From Larix kaempferi (Eukaryota; Streptophyta; Pinopsida; Pinales; Pinaceae), in NCBI GenBank assembly GCA_027924585.1, contig BSBM01000442.1, positions 8,990,001 through 9,054,000 of the forward strand: a stretch of DNA of 64,000 nucleotides, in the 5' to 3' direction. Made by a program: the position numbers and the translations under genes. The number at the start of each line of letters is the position of its first letter. Position 1 is the stretch's first letter. The notes beneath the pieces are model-generated. The model was not told where the DNA came from and made no database searches. It saw only the letters and a list, made by a program, of their open reading frames with translations. This document shows positions 47,701-57,310 of the stretch, in pieces.

Positions 47701-48288
47701 AACACATTGAGCCAGTTCCTGACGGATCCGAGGAGTGTTCACCTAGTTGCTGTAAAGCATGTTCTGAGATACCTGAAGGGTACAGTGGATTATGGGCTCA
47801 AGTATGAAGTGAATCAAAAGTTTAACCTACAGGGTTATGTTGATTCATATTGGGTTGGCAGTGCTGCAGATAGGAAGAGCACATCTGGGTGCTGCTTCAA
47901 TATGGGATCAGGTGTGATCTCTTGGTTTAGCAGGAAGCAGTCTTGTGTAGCACTAAGTACAGCTGATGCAGAGTATATTGCAGCCTGTTCAGCTAGTTGT
48001 GAGGCAGTATGGCTACGGAAGCTACTGTCTGAGCTATTTGATCTCCCGTTGGAGGCTACTGGTATCTTCTATGATAACCAGAGTTGTGTGAAGCTGTCTG
48101 AGAACCCAGTGTTTCATGACAGGTCAAAACACATAGAGATCAAATATCACTATATCAGGGATATGGTGCAGAGAGGAGCTGTGAAGCTCCTATATGTTGC
48201 GACAGACGAGCAGATTGCAGATGTGCTGACGAAGCCACTAGCCAGGGTGAAGTTCGAGTACTTCAGAGAGAGGCTTGGCGTTCTTTAG
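44761..48288 (+). pseudogene. Element K pol: protease, integrase, RT, RNase H; two stops
   Basis: One frame from 44761 to LGVL (stop 48286-48288), broken only by TGA at 44965-44967 and TAA at 46105-46107. Protease: DWLIDSGASKHMTG (near 45215). Integrase: HKILAHMH...CKGCAKGK zinc site; first Asp in IHSDVCGPM, second in FRSDNGGEF. The TAA replaces the codon of the third catalytic residue, normally Glu in [47 protein letters not shown] (intact catalytic box). RNase [53 protein letters not shown]. Copia lineage is uncertain (Tork-like is a guess). Confidence 0.95.
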
Positions 48289-48424
48289 ATCGAGGACACT
48301 TCGAGGAAGAAGTGATGGACACATTTGCTGAAGCCATTCCAAGCATGTTGGAAGGAGGATCCTTCACATGATTGTGGATGTAAGCGTTGGATGATGAGCA
48401 TCAGGATGATGTTCTGGTTTCTGC
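48289..48424 (+). other. Start of the K 3' untranslated region
   Basis: No gene. Single-copy stretch before the hairpin array. Confidence 0.6.
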
Positions 48425-49020
48425 TTGGATATGATCAGTTGGATCATTTTTATGTATGTATGTACGCATCATGTTGGATGCTGGATATGATCAATTGGAT
48501 CATTTTTATGTATGTATGTACGCATCATGTTGGATGCTGGATATGATCAGTTGGATCATTTTTATGTATGTATGTACGCATCATGTTGATGCTGGATATG
48601 ATCAGTTGGATCATGTGTATGTATTTTTTATATGCATCATGTTGGATGCTTGGACCATGTATCTGTATATGTATCAGGTGGATACATTGTATGATCAGGT
48701 GGATCATGTATGGTGATATGTATCATGTATTTGTATTTGTATCATGTGGATACATTGATGATCAGGAGGATCATGTATGATGATATGTATCAGGTAGATA
48801 CTTGGTATGCATCAGGTAGATGCATTGATGATCAGGTGGATCAGGTATGATGACATGCAGCAGGATGTTGCAGTGATGATCAGGATGATCATAGATGAAG
48901 AGATTCAGGATGTTGCTCCAGATGACATGCAGCAGGACGTTGTAGTGATGATGATCAGGATGATCATGGATGCATCAGGATGATGTATGGTGAGTATCAG
49001 GATGATACTCTATGGTCGTG
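48425..49020 (+). repeat. Array of about 20 mini-hairpins in the K 3' untranslated region
   Basis: It opens with roughly 56-bp tandem copies, each with two hairpins: ATGATC-AGTTG-GATCAT and GCATC-ATGTTG-GATGC. Variants with other stems follow: TGTATC-AGGTG-GATACA, TGCATC-AGGTA-GATGCA, ATGATC-AGGAG-GATCAT, GCAGC-AGGAT-GTTGC, GAGTATC-AGGAT-GATACTC. Loops stay close to AGGNN, while both arms of the stems change together. A related array lies at 51120-51765 in J. Confidence 0.85.
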
Positions 49021-49029
49021 GATCAGGTT

Positions 49030-49565
49030 GTGCAGATGAGCATGTAATCCGGTGCCCTGGGATATTTGCAGATGGTCTTTCGAGGTTTTGCCTATGGCAT
49101 GTAATATCGGTGCCCTGGGACATCTGGCAAATGCTCTTTCGAGGTTTTGCTCTGGGAGGACATGTAATTTGGTGCCCTGGGAGATCTGCAGATAGTCTTT
49201 TGAGGTTTTGCCTATGGCATGTAATAGTGCCCTGGGATATCTGGCAGATGCTCTTGCGAGGTTTTGTCCTATGGAATGTAATCGTGCCCTGGGAGATCCG
49301 ATAGGTTGGGCTGTGTGCCCGTAATCAGTCCTAGGATGCTCTTGCGAGGTTTCACCATGACCACATATAATAGCACCCTGGGAGATCCTACAGGTTGGAG
49401 TTATGTACCCGTAACATCCTGGGATGCTCTTTCGAGGTTTTGTGGTGGGGTCACATGTAATAGCGCCCTGGGAGATCCTATAGGTAGAGCTGTGTGCTCG
49501 TAACAACCTGGGATGCTCTTTCGAGGTTTTGTGACGCACGTAATAAGTCCTGAGGATTCCACAGT
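49030..49565 (+). repeat. Second repeat block in the K 3' untranslated region
   Basis: About eight diverged copies of a 55-75-bp unit containing GCATGTAAT, GCCCTGGGA.AT, and CTCTTTCGAGGTTTTG. The same words, in shorter form, recur in J (51780-52330). Long open stretches here (48987-49539) are repeat-derived and not proteins. Confidence 0.8.
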
Positions 49566-49590
49566 ATGGCTAGTGATGACGAAGACCTGC

Positions 49591-49655
49591 AGGTGGTGGG
49601 CCTACATCCAGTATGAAAAAGGACTGGCTCTGTAGAACTTCCTATGATGAGTAGA
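49591..49655 (+). promoter_or_regulatory. 65-bp block in the K 3' region identical to J
   Basis: AGGTGGTGGGCCTACATCCA through ATGATGAGTAGA is identical at all 65 bases to 52379-52443, while flanking sequence differs. It lies about 130 bp before the PPT in both elements. Possible cis-acting RNA or DNA signal (inference). Confidence 0.6.
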
Positions 49656-49774
49656 GACAGAGATTGGTTGAGATAGTAGTAGCAGTGATGATGATGATGA
49701 CGATGCATCGATGACGATGATCCAGAGAAGAAGACTTGTCTAGCAGATCTGTGTCGAGAAATACCTTCCTAGTT

Positions 49775-49783
49775 AAGAGGGAG
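49775..49783 (+). promoter_or_regulatory. Polypurine tract of K
   Basis: AAGAGGGAG directly before TGTTGATG. Confidence 0.9.
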
Positions 49784-50391
49784 TGTTGATGTATATGTAA
49801 CTTCAGAATGTATTTCATCTGTGTATTATATATATATTTATTGTACCCTTATAAGAGATGTGTTATTCCTCTATAAGGAAGTGTCGTCATATGGATTGAC
49901 AAGTGTCGCAAGTGTGTGTACTTGTCGATGGGTTATTAGACCACCATATGGGGTCAGCCTTGATTAATATATAATATAATGTGGATGTATCTAAGTAGAC
50001 AAGTCGGCCCCAGTAGGTCACTGGGCAAAAAGGTGAGTATAAATAGAGATAGGAGATCTCTATTTTACTCACTCGGAAAAGTAACTCACTCTCTCTCTGA
50101 AAAGTGGCGCACTAGTGAGGAGGAGGAGGATCATCTGCTAGGAGACTATCTCAGTGTTATTTGGTTGTATTTTGGTTGAGCCATTGCTCTCTCTATCTCT
50201 GAGGAAGTTGTGGGGTTTTTCACCTTAGGGTTTTCCCCACGGAAACTCTGTGTCTCTTGTCTCTATGCTTTTGATTCTTGTGATGCTTGTGATTCTTGTC
50301 ATATTATGATTTTCATGCATTGATATACTCTAGATGTTATTCTCTCAGCAAAGATCCTAGAGTATAATGAATTAATGCTCAAAATTTAACA
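49784..50391 (+). repeat. 3' LTR of element K
   Basis: TGTTGATGTATATG...AATTTAACA, with TATAAATAG at 50038-50046. Confidence 0.95.
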
Positions 50392-50396
50392 GTCAC
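50392..50396. repeat. Target site duplication of K, right copy (GTCAC)
   Basis: Matches 43105-43109 exactly. Confidence 0.95.
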
Positions 50397-50862
50397 GATG
50401 TATCATCAGATTATTGGGTCCTCTATGTTCCTGACGAACACGAGACCAGATATTTACTTTGCGGTGAACACATTGAGCTAGTTCCTGACGGATCCGAGAG
50501 ATGTTCACCTGGTTGCTCTAAAGCATATTCTGAGGTACCTGAAGGGTATGGTTGATTACGGGCTCAAGTATCATGCAAATCAAAATTTTAACCTGTAGGG
50601 TTATGTTGATTCAGATTAGGCAGGCAGTGCTGCAGATAGGAAGAGAACTTATAGGTGCTGCTTTAGTATGGGATCAGGTGTGATCTCTTGGTTTAGCAGG
50701 AAGCAGTCCTGCGTAGCACTAATTACAGCCGAAGCAGAGTATGTTGCGTTGGATGAGCAGGTTTCAGATGTATTGACCAAGCCGTTGGCCAAAGTGCAGT
50801 TTGAGTACTTTAGAGAGAGGCTTAGTGCACTTCAGATCGAGGTTCCTTCCAAAGGGAAGTGA
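50397..50862 (+). pseudogene. Relic of copia RT end and RNase H in J, right of insertion K
   Basis: MYHQIIGSSMFLTNTRPDI, then RNase H parts [20 protein letters not shown] and ALITAEAEYVA. An internal deletion then jumps straight to [20 protein letters not shown] and a stop after VPSKGK (50860). Stops lie near 50480, 50598 and 50618. About 100 codons of the RNase H end are missing compared with K. Confidence 0.85.
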
Positions 50863-51119
50863 TGAGTCCGGAAGATGCAGATGCACATGAGATTTTCTAA
50901 CATGGTTGATGTGTTCTCCCTTGGTCGTGATGTAATTGCTGAGCCATTTTTCACATGGTGATAGATGTGTTCTCCCATGGTGAAAAAGTAAGGGCTGGAG
51001 CCTTCCCTGAATGGTGGTAGATGTGTTCTCCCATGTCGGTGGTGTAAGTGCTGGATGATGTGCATCTGGGCTATGCTTCGTGGACGATGAGATGATCTAA
51101 AGAGGACGATGTTATGATG
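50863..51119 (+). other. Start of the J 3' untranslated region
   Basis: No gene. GTGTTCTCCCATGG-type words recur three times (about 50910-51040). Confidence 0.6.
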
Positions 51120-51765
51120 ATCAGGAGGATCATGGATGATGAGCATCAGGACGATGCTCCAGTTACTACTCTGTATATGTATATGCATCATGTTGGATGC
51201 TTGTTATGATCAATTGGATCATTGCATCATGTTGGATGCTTTTTATGATCAGTTGGATCATTTATGTATATATGCATCATGTTGGATGTTGGATATAATC
51301 AGTTGGATCATTTATGTATGTATGCATCATGTTGGATGTTGGATATGATCAGTTGGATCATTTGTATGTATTTTGTATATGCATCATGTTGGATGCTTGG
51401 CCCATGTATCTGGATATGTATCAGGTGGATACTGTGTATGATCAGGTAGATCATGTATGTTGATATATATCAGTTAGATGCATTGTGTGGATCATGTATC
51501 TATGTATGTATCAAGTGGATACATTGTATGATCAGGTAGATCATGTATGATGATATGTGTCAGGTAGATACTTGGTATGCATCAGGTGGATGGATTGTAT
51601 GATCAGGATGATCATGATGACGAGTTTCAGGATGTTGCTCTAGATGATATGTACTAGGACGGTACAATGATGATGATCAGTCTGATCATGAGCATCAGGA
51701 TGATGCTTCGTGCGATGATGATCTGTTGGATCATGAGTATCAGGTTGATACTTGGAGGTTAGAGA
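51120..51765 (+). repeat. Array of mini-hairpins in the J 3' untranslated region
   Basis: Same design as in K: GAGCATC-AGGAC-GATGCTC, ATGATC-AGTTG-GATCAT, GCATC-ATGTTG-GATGC, GTATC-AGGTG-GATAC, ATGATC-AGGTA-GATCAT, AGTATC-AGGTT-GATACT. About 15-20 hairpins, several with one mismatch, consistent with J being older than K. Confidence 0.8.
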
Positions 51766-51769
51766 TGAT

Positions 51770-52340
51770 ATGTGGTAGGTTGTGCAAATAGTATGTAATC
51801 AGTCCTCAGATATACGATAGGTTGAGCTATGTGCTTGTAATCAGTCTTGGGATGAGGTATTGCTATGTAGTATGTAATCAGTCCTCAAATATCCGATAGG
51901 TTGAGCTGTGTGCTCGTAATCATTCCTGGGATGAGGTATTACTACGGAGACATGTAATCAGTCCTAGAGATCCGATAGGTTGAGCTGTGTGCTCGTAATA
52001 AGTCCTGGGATGCTCTTTAGAGATATTGTCGATCGTGTTGCGGCACATAAATGTTCCTGGGATGCTCTTTAAAGGTATTGTCTATTCACATGTAATCAAT
52101 CCTGGAGATTCGAGAGGTTGAGCTGTGTGCTCGTAATAAGTCCTGGGATTCTCTTTAGAGATCTTTTCGGTCGTGCTGCGGCACATAAATGTTCCTGGGA
52201 TGGTCTTGAAAGGTATTGTGAAGGAGATGCATGTAATCAGTCCTGAGGAGATCTTACCGATCGTGCTTAGGCACATAAATGTTCCCGGGATACTCTTGTC
52301 AGGTATTGCATCCGCACATAAAATTAGTCCTAAGAGACCA
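51770..52340 (+). repeat. Second repeat block in the J 3' untranslated region
   Basis: Diverged copies of a unit with ATGTAATCAGTCCT, GATCCGATAGGTTGAGCTGT, GTGCTCGTAAT and CTGGGATGCTCTTTAGAG. Counterpart of 49030-49565. Confidence 0.75.
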
Positions 52341-52378
52341 CCTCTATCAGACCGTTTGCATAGATGATGAAGACCTGT

Positions 52379-52443
52379 AGGTGGTGGGCCTACATCCAGT
52401 ATGAAAAAGGACTGGCTCTGTAGAACTTCCTATGATGAGTAGA
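52379..52443 (+). promoter_or_regulatory. 65-bp block in the J 3' region identical to K
   Basis: Identical to 49591-49655 at every base. Confidence 0.6.
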
Positions 52444-52571
52444 TTCAGATATTGATTGAGATAGCAGCAGCAGTGACAATGACGATGACTCGATGACAAT
52501 TATCCAGTGACGGTGATCCAGAGAAGAAGACTTGTGCTAGAAGACCTATGTCAAGAAATACCTTCCTAGTT

Positions 52572-52580
52572 AAGAGGGAG
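52572..52580 (+). promoter_or_regulatory. Polypurine tract of J
   Basis: AAGAGGGAG directly before TGTTGATG. Confidence 0.9.
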
Positions 52581-53225
52581 TGTTGATGTATATGTAACTT
52601 CGGAATGTATTTCATATATGTATATTATACTCCTATAGAGATGGTATTATTCCTCTATACGGAAGTGGTTTTATTCCTATAGAGATGTTATTATTCCTCT
52701 ATATGGAAGTGTCGTCATTTATATTGTAAGTGTCGTAACTTATACTTGATGGGTTATTAGACCACCTTGTTGGGGTCATCCTCGTATAAGTCATGTGGGT
52801 CGAAGGGTTATTAGACCACCAAGTGTTAGGTCTTCCCAGATTAAGTTAAACATGGGTTAAGCTAGACATGTAGGCCCCATTAGTTTATTGGGCATGCTAG
52901 AACAAGTATAAATAGAGATCGAGAGATCTCTATTAGATTCATTCATTCACACACTTCTCTCATTTGGAAAGTGGCACACTTATGAGGAGGAGGCTTTGCT
53001 GCTAGGAGAAGACTATCTCTTGTATTCTGGTTGTATCATTGCTCTATCTATCTCTGAGGAAGTTATTGGAGTTTTTCACCTTTATGGTTTTCTCCAAGTA
53101 AACTCTATGTCTCTTGTGTGTTTGCATTATTGTGTCCATGATTGATATGCTGTAGATTTGTTGTACATGTTTTTCTCTCAGTTAAGATCCTAGATCAGAT
53201 TGAAGTAAATTCTGAAAATTTAACA
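52581..53225 (+). repeat. 3' LTR of element J
   Basis: Matches 39583-40227; TATAAATAG at 52907-52915; ends AATTTAACA. Confidence 0.95.
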
Positions 53226-53230
53226 CAGTG
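53226..53230. repeat. Target site duplication of J, right copy (CAGTG)
   Basis: Pairs with CAATG at 39578-39582. Confidence 0.75.
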
Positions 53231-53760
53231 TGATAGGAGCTATTGTACCACCATTCAGCGAGAGGGAGCCACTTTTCCCACTAATGTTGTTGTTCAGAGG
53301 TGAAGCAACGAAGATAAGTTTAAAAAACATTATTCATAATTTTAGTCTGACCATCTGTTTGTGGGTGATACCTTGAATTCATATTCATTTTGGTGCCAGT
53401 GTGGAGAAATATTTCCATCCAAAAATGACTGGTGAAAGTTGCATCGCGATCCCAGACAATGGAAGAAGGGATTCCATGAAGATGGAAGATCTGGTCCAGG
53501 AAAATTTGTGCGACTGAGGAGGCGGTATAGTGATGGATGAGGGCACAAAAATGACTATATTCGTAGAGGTGATTAACCACAACTAAAATGATTGTCTTCC
53601 CTCCATATTTAGGGATCCCTTCAAGGAAATCCATATAAATAGCTTTCCAAATCCATGTAGGGATGGGAAAGGGTTCGAGCAATCCTGGAAGGAGTGTAGT
53701 TTCTCCCTTCTTGCACTAGAAGGTATCACATTCAACCACCATCTATTGAATTTTCCTATT
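53231..53760 (-). pseudogene. Element F integrase catalytic core, broken
   Basis: MLEPFPIPTWIWKAIYMDFL (first Asp in YMDF), SIVWDRDATFTSHF (second Asp) and HPQTDGQTKIMN, where the E protein has TEIVN. The third catalytic residue is therefore Glu-to-Lys here. A frameshift follows at about 53325. The zinc-binding part upstream (about 53690-53785) is decayed. Confidence 0.85.
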
Positions 53761-53784
53761 CATTCCCTACCAAAAGAATTTATG

Positions 53785-54330
53785 TCATGCCCTCTCATAT
53801 GTTTTGAGGAACCCAAAGTGCCCGACTAATGGAGAAGCATGGAGTTCATAGAAGACATCCTGTTGAAGATATGTGCTATGGGGAAGCACCAAACAACCCT
53901 TGTATCTGAGGGAATCACCATCCAAAGAGTAATGCGGTACAACATAAGGGTTGTTATCCAACCATTGGATTATTTGAGATAATGAGGAGTCATTGACATA
54001 GCCCTGTTGAACAGATTGCAACCAATTTGGAACATGCATAGAAATAGCTGAAAAAGAAACTTGGTCATCAAATGTGTGAGAAAGAGCATTCGCCACAAGA
54101 TTGTCCTTACCCTTCTTGTAAGTGATCTCATAGTCATAACCCATGAGTTTTCTAACCCATTTCTATTTGGTTGGGGAGGAGACCCGTTGTTCCAGGAAAT
54201 ATTTCAAACTCCAGTGATCAATCTTGATGGATAAATGATTCCCTAATAGGTATGGACACCACATCTATACTACATGAAAAATAGCCATAATTTCCTTCTT
54301 AGATGTAGAGGCGGCTAAAATATTATCAGA
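53785..54330 (-). pseudogene. Element F RNase H remnant
   Basis: From about 54325: LAASTSKKEIMAIF, YLLGNHLSIKIDH, then MGYDYEITYKKGKDNLVANA through the linker LQQDVFYELHASPLVGHFGF. This linker is the uninterrupted version of the site where B entered E (junction 53849/53850). The RNase H start and the whole RT are missing. Confidence 0.85.
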
Positions 54331-54339
54331 AAGGGATAT

Positions 54340-55120
54340 TCAAGGTGGAAATCCCAATGGTTCAACAAATACACCTACATATCTAGCCAAAATTTGTTGT
54401 AGATCCAAAGGAGTAGTGGAGACCGCTAATGGGCGCATTTGAATGGAATGGAGCTGAGCAATGACACCATGTGAATTCTTCTTAAGGAGCTTTTCCATGT
54501 GATGTGAATGAATGATACTGAGAGACCTTGATTGTAAGCCATTCAATGTGTGTTTTTTCTGATTGACTGAAAAATGCATCCAAAGTTCATCAAAATCCCA
54601 TAATATGGGGCCAAGTGTGCGTAACCATTGAGCACCCAAAACCACATCACATCCGACTAAGGACAAGGAAAACATGTCAGAGTGCAGGTTATAATCTCCC
54701 ATAGAGATACAAACATTGCGACACTTCCCCTTACAAGGTAAGGTGCCCCCATTGGCAATCATGACTTCAAAGTTGGAGCAGTGATGGACAATACAATCAT
54801 CCTATTTGGTGATCTGAGGGTCAATGAAGTTATGAGTGCTACCAGAATCAATGAGTATTGAAAGAGGGAGCTTCTTAAAGTAACCCCTGAACCGCATTGT
54901 TTGTGGGGTGGTAATTCCGGCTAAACTATGGAGAGATATCTCTGGGTGGTCATCCTGAGACGAAGGGTCAACAAGCGATTGTTGAATGTCGACCTAATCA
55001 TCTATTGTATCTAGAGATTCTTCTCCAATTGCAGACGCAGGCAGAGATTCCATATACAAGAGATAGAGTTTTTTCTCAACAAATCTATGTCCCTGAGTGA
55101 ATTTCTCATCACAACTATAA
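54340..55120 (-). pseudogene. Element F protease, broken, RT deleted
   Basis: LSILIDSGSTHNFIDPQITK (near 54870) is followed by a stop. An open stretch MIANGGTLPCKGKCRNVCIS to the linker LDLQQILARYVGVFVEPLGF follows. At about 54335 the sequence jumps to RNase H. Compared with E, about 1 kb holding the whole RT is gone. The upstream part has the remains of the zinc knuckle (CDEKFTQGHRF, with the last Cys lost). Confidence 0.85.
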
Positions 55121-55909
55121 AAAATCCCTTTTTCTCTACATGCCCGCATCTATGCTTTAGACAAATGCTTGATAGGAGTTGGTCGAGGAGATGGCGTGAT
55201 GGGAGGTCGTTGGGAAAATATATTTCTGAATGGAACAAAAGTGGATTTTGAGCGTTGTTGGGCTGCGATCTTGTCCTCTACCAACTTAGCCAAACCTAGG
55301 ACTTCCATCATTGTGTTGGGACAACATTTTAACCTTAGATTGGATTGCATCTTTCAGACCACTGACAAAACAACTCCTGTAGAATTCATCAGACAATCCT
55401 TCTGTGTGATTGGCTAGTTTCTCAAATTTGGTCCGATACTCTCTGATAATGCCAATTTGGCGAAGTTTAGTGAGTGCTCCTATGAATTCATCAAAAGCAC
55501 TAGGACCAAATAATTGCAAAAGGAGTTGGCAAAAATCTGTCCATTTTGGCTCTGCATGAGCCTTGATGTGCCAACATAACCATTGAATGGATTCATGCTC
55601 CAAATAAAAGGATGCAAGTGGAACTTTGTTGACATCAAAAGTATTATGTAGACTGAAATATTGTTCTTCCTGGTATATCCATCCAGTCGGATCATCACCA
55701 GTGGAGTGAGAAAAACCAAGCTTTAGCCCATGAAAAGTGGTGGAATAAGAGAACCGAGTGTCTTCAGAAGACTTTGGCTGTAGTCTATTGTTCATGGCTG
55801 AAGGCTAAAGATGGAGGCCAATAATTTTTTCATTTAGATCTTGAAGTTTGTTCTTGAGGGATACAGGTTCTTCCTCCATGTTTTTTTCTCTTGCGTGGGT
55901 GACAACCAT
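55121..55909 (-). pseudogene. Element F gag, broken
   Basis: ATG at 55909 (MVVTHARE) with a single copy of the start unit triplicated in E. Main frame 55795-55286: HGLKLGFSHSTGDDPTGWIY, WTDFCQLLLQLFGPSAFDEF, YRTKFEKLANHTEGLSDEFY and SGLKDAIQSKVKM, followed by a frameshift near 55290. Same family as E gag. Confidence 0.85.
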
Positions 55910-56875
55910 AATCGAGATTTTTTTTTGGGTAATGGGTAGAAAAAAAAACAAAAAATTATTTAGTAAAGGAAAATTTTGATTTGGGAAAAACTAAGATGGT
56001 TAATTTGAGTTTGACTAGGTTTTGGACATTTTCTAATGGATAGGGAAGCAGAAAATGGGAATTTCAGAAGAGGGGTGAAAGAATGGGAAAATTTGTCAGA
56101 GAGGGGAAAAGAAGCAGAAATAGGAAATGAACACCGTGGAAAAATTTGAAGGCGATTGGGTGAAAATCGAAGCAATTATGGGAAACCCTAAAAATAGATA
56201 GATGTGGTATTTCTGGCTTTGGGAAGTGGAATTTGGGATAGGGTCCTCAGAAATTAAATATGAAGAATGGGATTGCAGGGGTGTCAGTGAATTTTGAAGG
56301 AAAGCAGAGCTAAAACGAAGAAGATATGGTGAAAAAACAACTTTCTTTTTATCGGAGTGGATATGCAATGGCTCGGAACTGATCTGCAACGGCTATGGAA
56401 AGATGTAATATGCTATTTATACACTGGAAATATATATGGACCCTAGGTATACACTGGAAAGGTTCAGGGGATTCACTTGGCCACCAATGTTGTCTAATGA
56501 CTTGCGTATTGGGGTAGTACCCCTCATTCCACGACTCAGGTAAAACTAATAATCTCTTTGCCAAAAATGATAGCTCTTGGTTTACCTCATGGGTGGGACT
56601 AGTCAATCAGGTAGGGGCCATTTCCCTTTTCGCTGGAAGATCCTTTCAATGGGCCAGCTACTTTAGGGTTCCTGTGGTACTCCTCACAATGAGTTTCAGG
56701 TCTATGCCCAAGTAATTCTCATAGTTAAGCGGATAGGGATTATTCCTGGATCTGAACCTGGAATTGATAGTAACAAATACAGATACAAAGAAAAGAATAC
56801 TGCAATAATCATAGTGCTTGGAAGCCACTATGAAAAAAAATTAGCATAAATTCCACCCAACGAGCCCAAGAAAGT
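55910..56875 (-). other. Leader of element F
   Basis: No gene. Corresponds to the E leader. Confidence 0.7.
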
Positions 56876-56887
56876 GCTCTGATAATA
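56876..56887 (-). promoter_or_regulatory. Primer binding site of F, two mismatches
   Basis: On the minus strand TATTATCAGAGC, against TGGTATCAGAGC for initiator tRNA-Met. Confidence 0.75.
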
Positions 56888-56889
56888 GA

Positions 56890-57305
56890 TGTGAGGAACC
56901 TCTAACAATTAAATGACGAAAAATGAACAATATATCGGAAATAGAAGAACACGGAAGAGATTTATTGATCACGAGCCACTTCGAGGGGGAAACCTCCTTT
57001 GATAAACTAAATACAAATAACTCATGGATTCCTTCATTGGTCTTAACACATACTTATATACTAAGTATATGCATCCAATACTATGGATCAATACCATCGA
57101 ACATATAATACTATGGGGTGAATTACAAAGCATATGCGTCCAATACTATGGATCAATACCATGGAACATATAAAACTATGGGATAATACAAACTATGGAT
57201 CAATACCATTGAACATATAATACTATGAGACGACTTACAAAGCATATGCGTCGAATAACAATATACTAAAAAAGTAAAGAGAAGGGTTGACATGGGTTCC
57301 TAACA
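56890..57305 (-). repeat. 5' LTR of element F, 416 bp
   Basis: TGTGAGGAACC...GGTTCCTAACA on the plus strand. Contains about three copies of the CCAATACTATGGATC / ATACCATGGAACATATAATA unit. Confidence 0.9.
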
Positions 57306-57310
57306 AATTG
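57306..57310. repeat. Target site duplication of F, right copy (AATTG)
   Basis: Exact match to 27555-27559. Confidence 0.9.

Larger units (their letters stand above)
43110..50391 (+). mobile_element. Element K: nearly complete Ty1/copia element, 7282 bp
   Basis: LTRs of 610 and 608 bp (about 97-98% alike by eye), initiator-Met PBS at 43720, PPT at 49775, perfect GTCAC duplication. Gag, protease, integrase, RT and RNase H occur in copia order. A 1.5-kb 3' untranslated region with hairpin arrays follows. Damage is small: one frameshift near the end of gag and two stops in pol. It is the youngest insertion by nesting order and LTR similarity. Confidence 0.95.
39583..53225 (+). mobile_element. 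Element J: Ty1/copia derivative, interrupted by K
   Basis: LTRs of 645 bp (39583-40227, 52581-53225; about 94% alike by eye), initiator-Met PBS and PPT. Without K it is about 6.4 kb, of which only short relics of gag, integrase, RT and RNase H remain. A long 3' untranslated region is kept. It is therefore a deletion derivative of a copia family related to K. Confidence 0.9.
27560..57305 (-). mobile_element. Element F: chromovirus-type Ty3/gypsy, minus strand, interrupted by E and J
   Basis: LTR ends TGTTAGG (57305 and 38924, minus strand) and CCTCACA (56890 and 27560), with perfect AATTG duplications at 27555-27559 and 57306-57310. Without the insertions E and J, the element is about 5.2 kb: LTR, PBS, gag, protease, RNase H, integrase with chromodomain-like end, PPT, LTR. 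The RT is missing. E sits in the 3' LTR and J in the integrase. F and E are relatives: their LTRs and proteins align throughout. Confidence 0.9.

Noticed and set aside
48987-49539. Open stretches of 100-180 codons on both strands
   Set aside because: They come from tandem repeats without stops and have no protein features conserved with J.
48425-52340. Repeat arrays in K and J as a CRISPR array
   Set aside because: Units are irregular, have no unique spacers, and lie in a plant copia 3' region.
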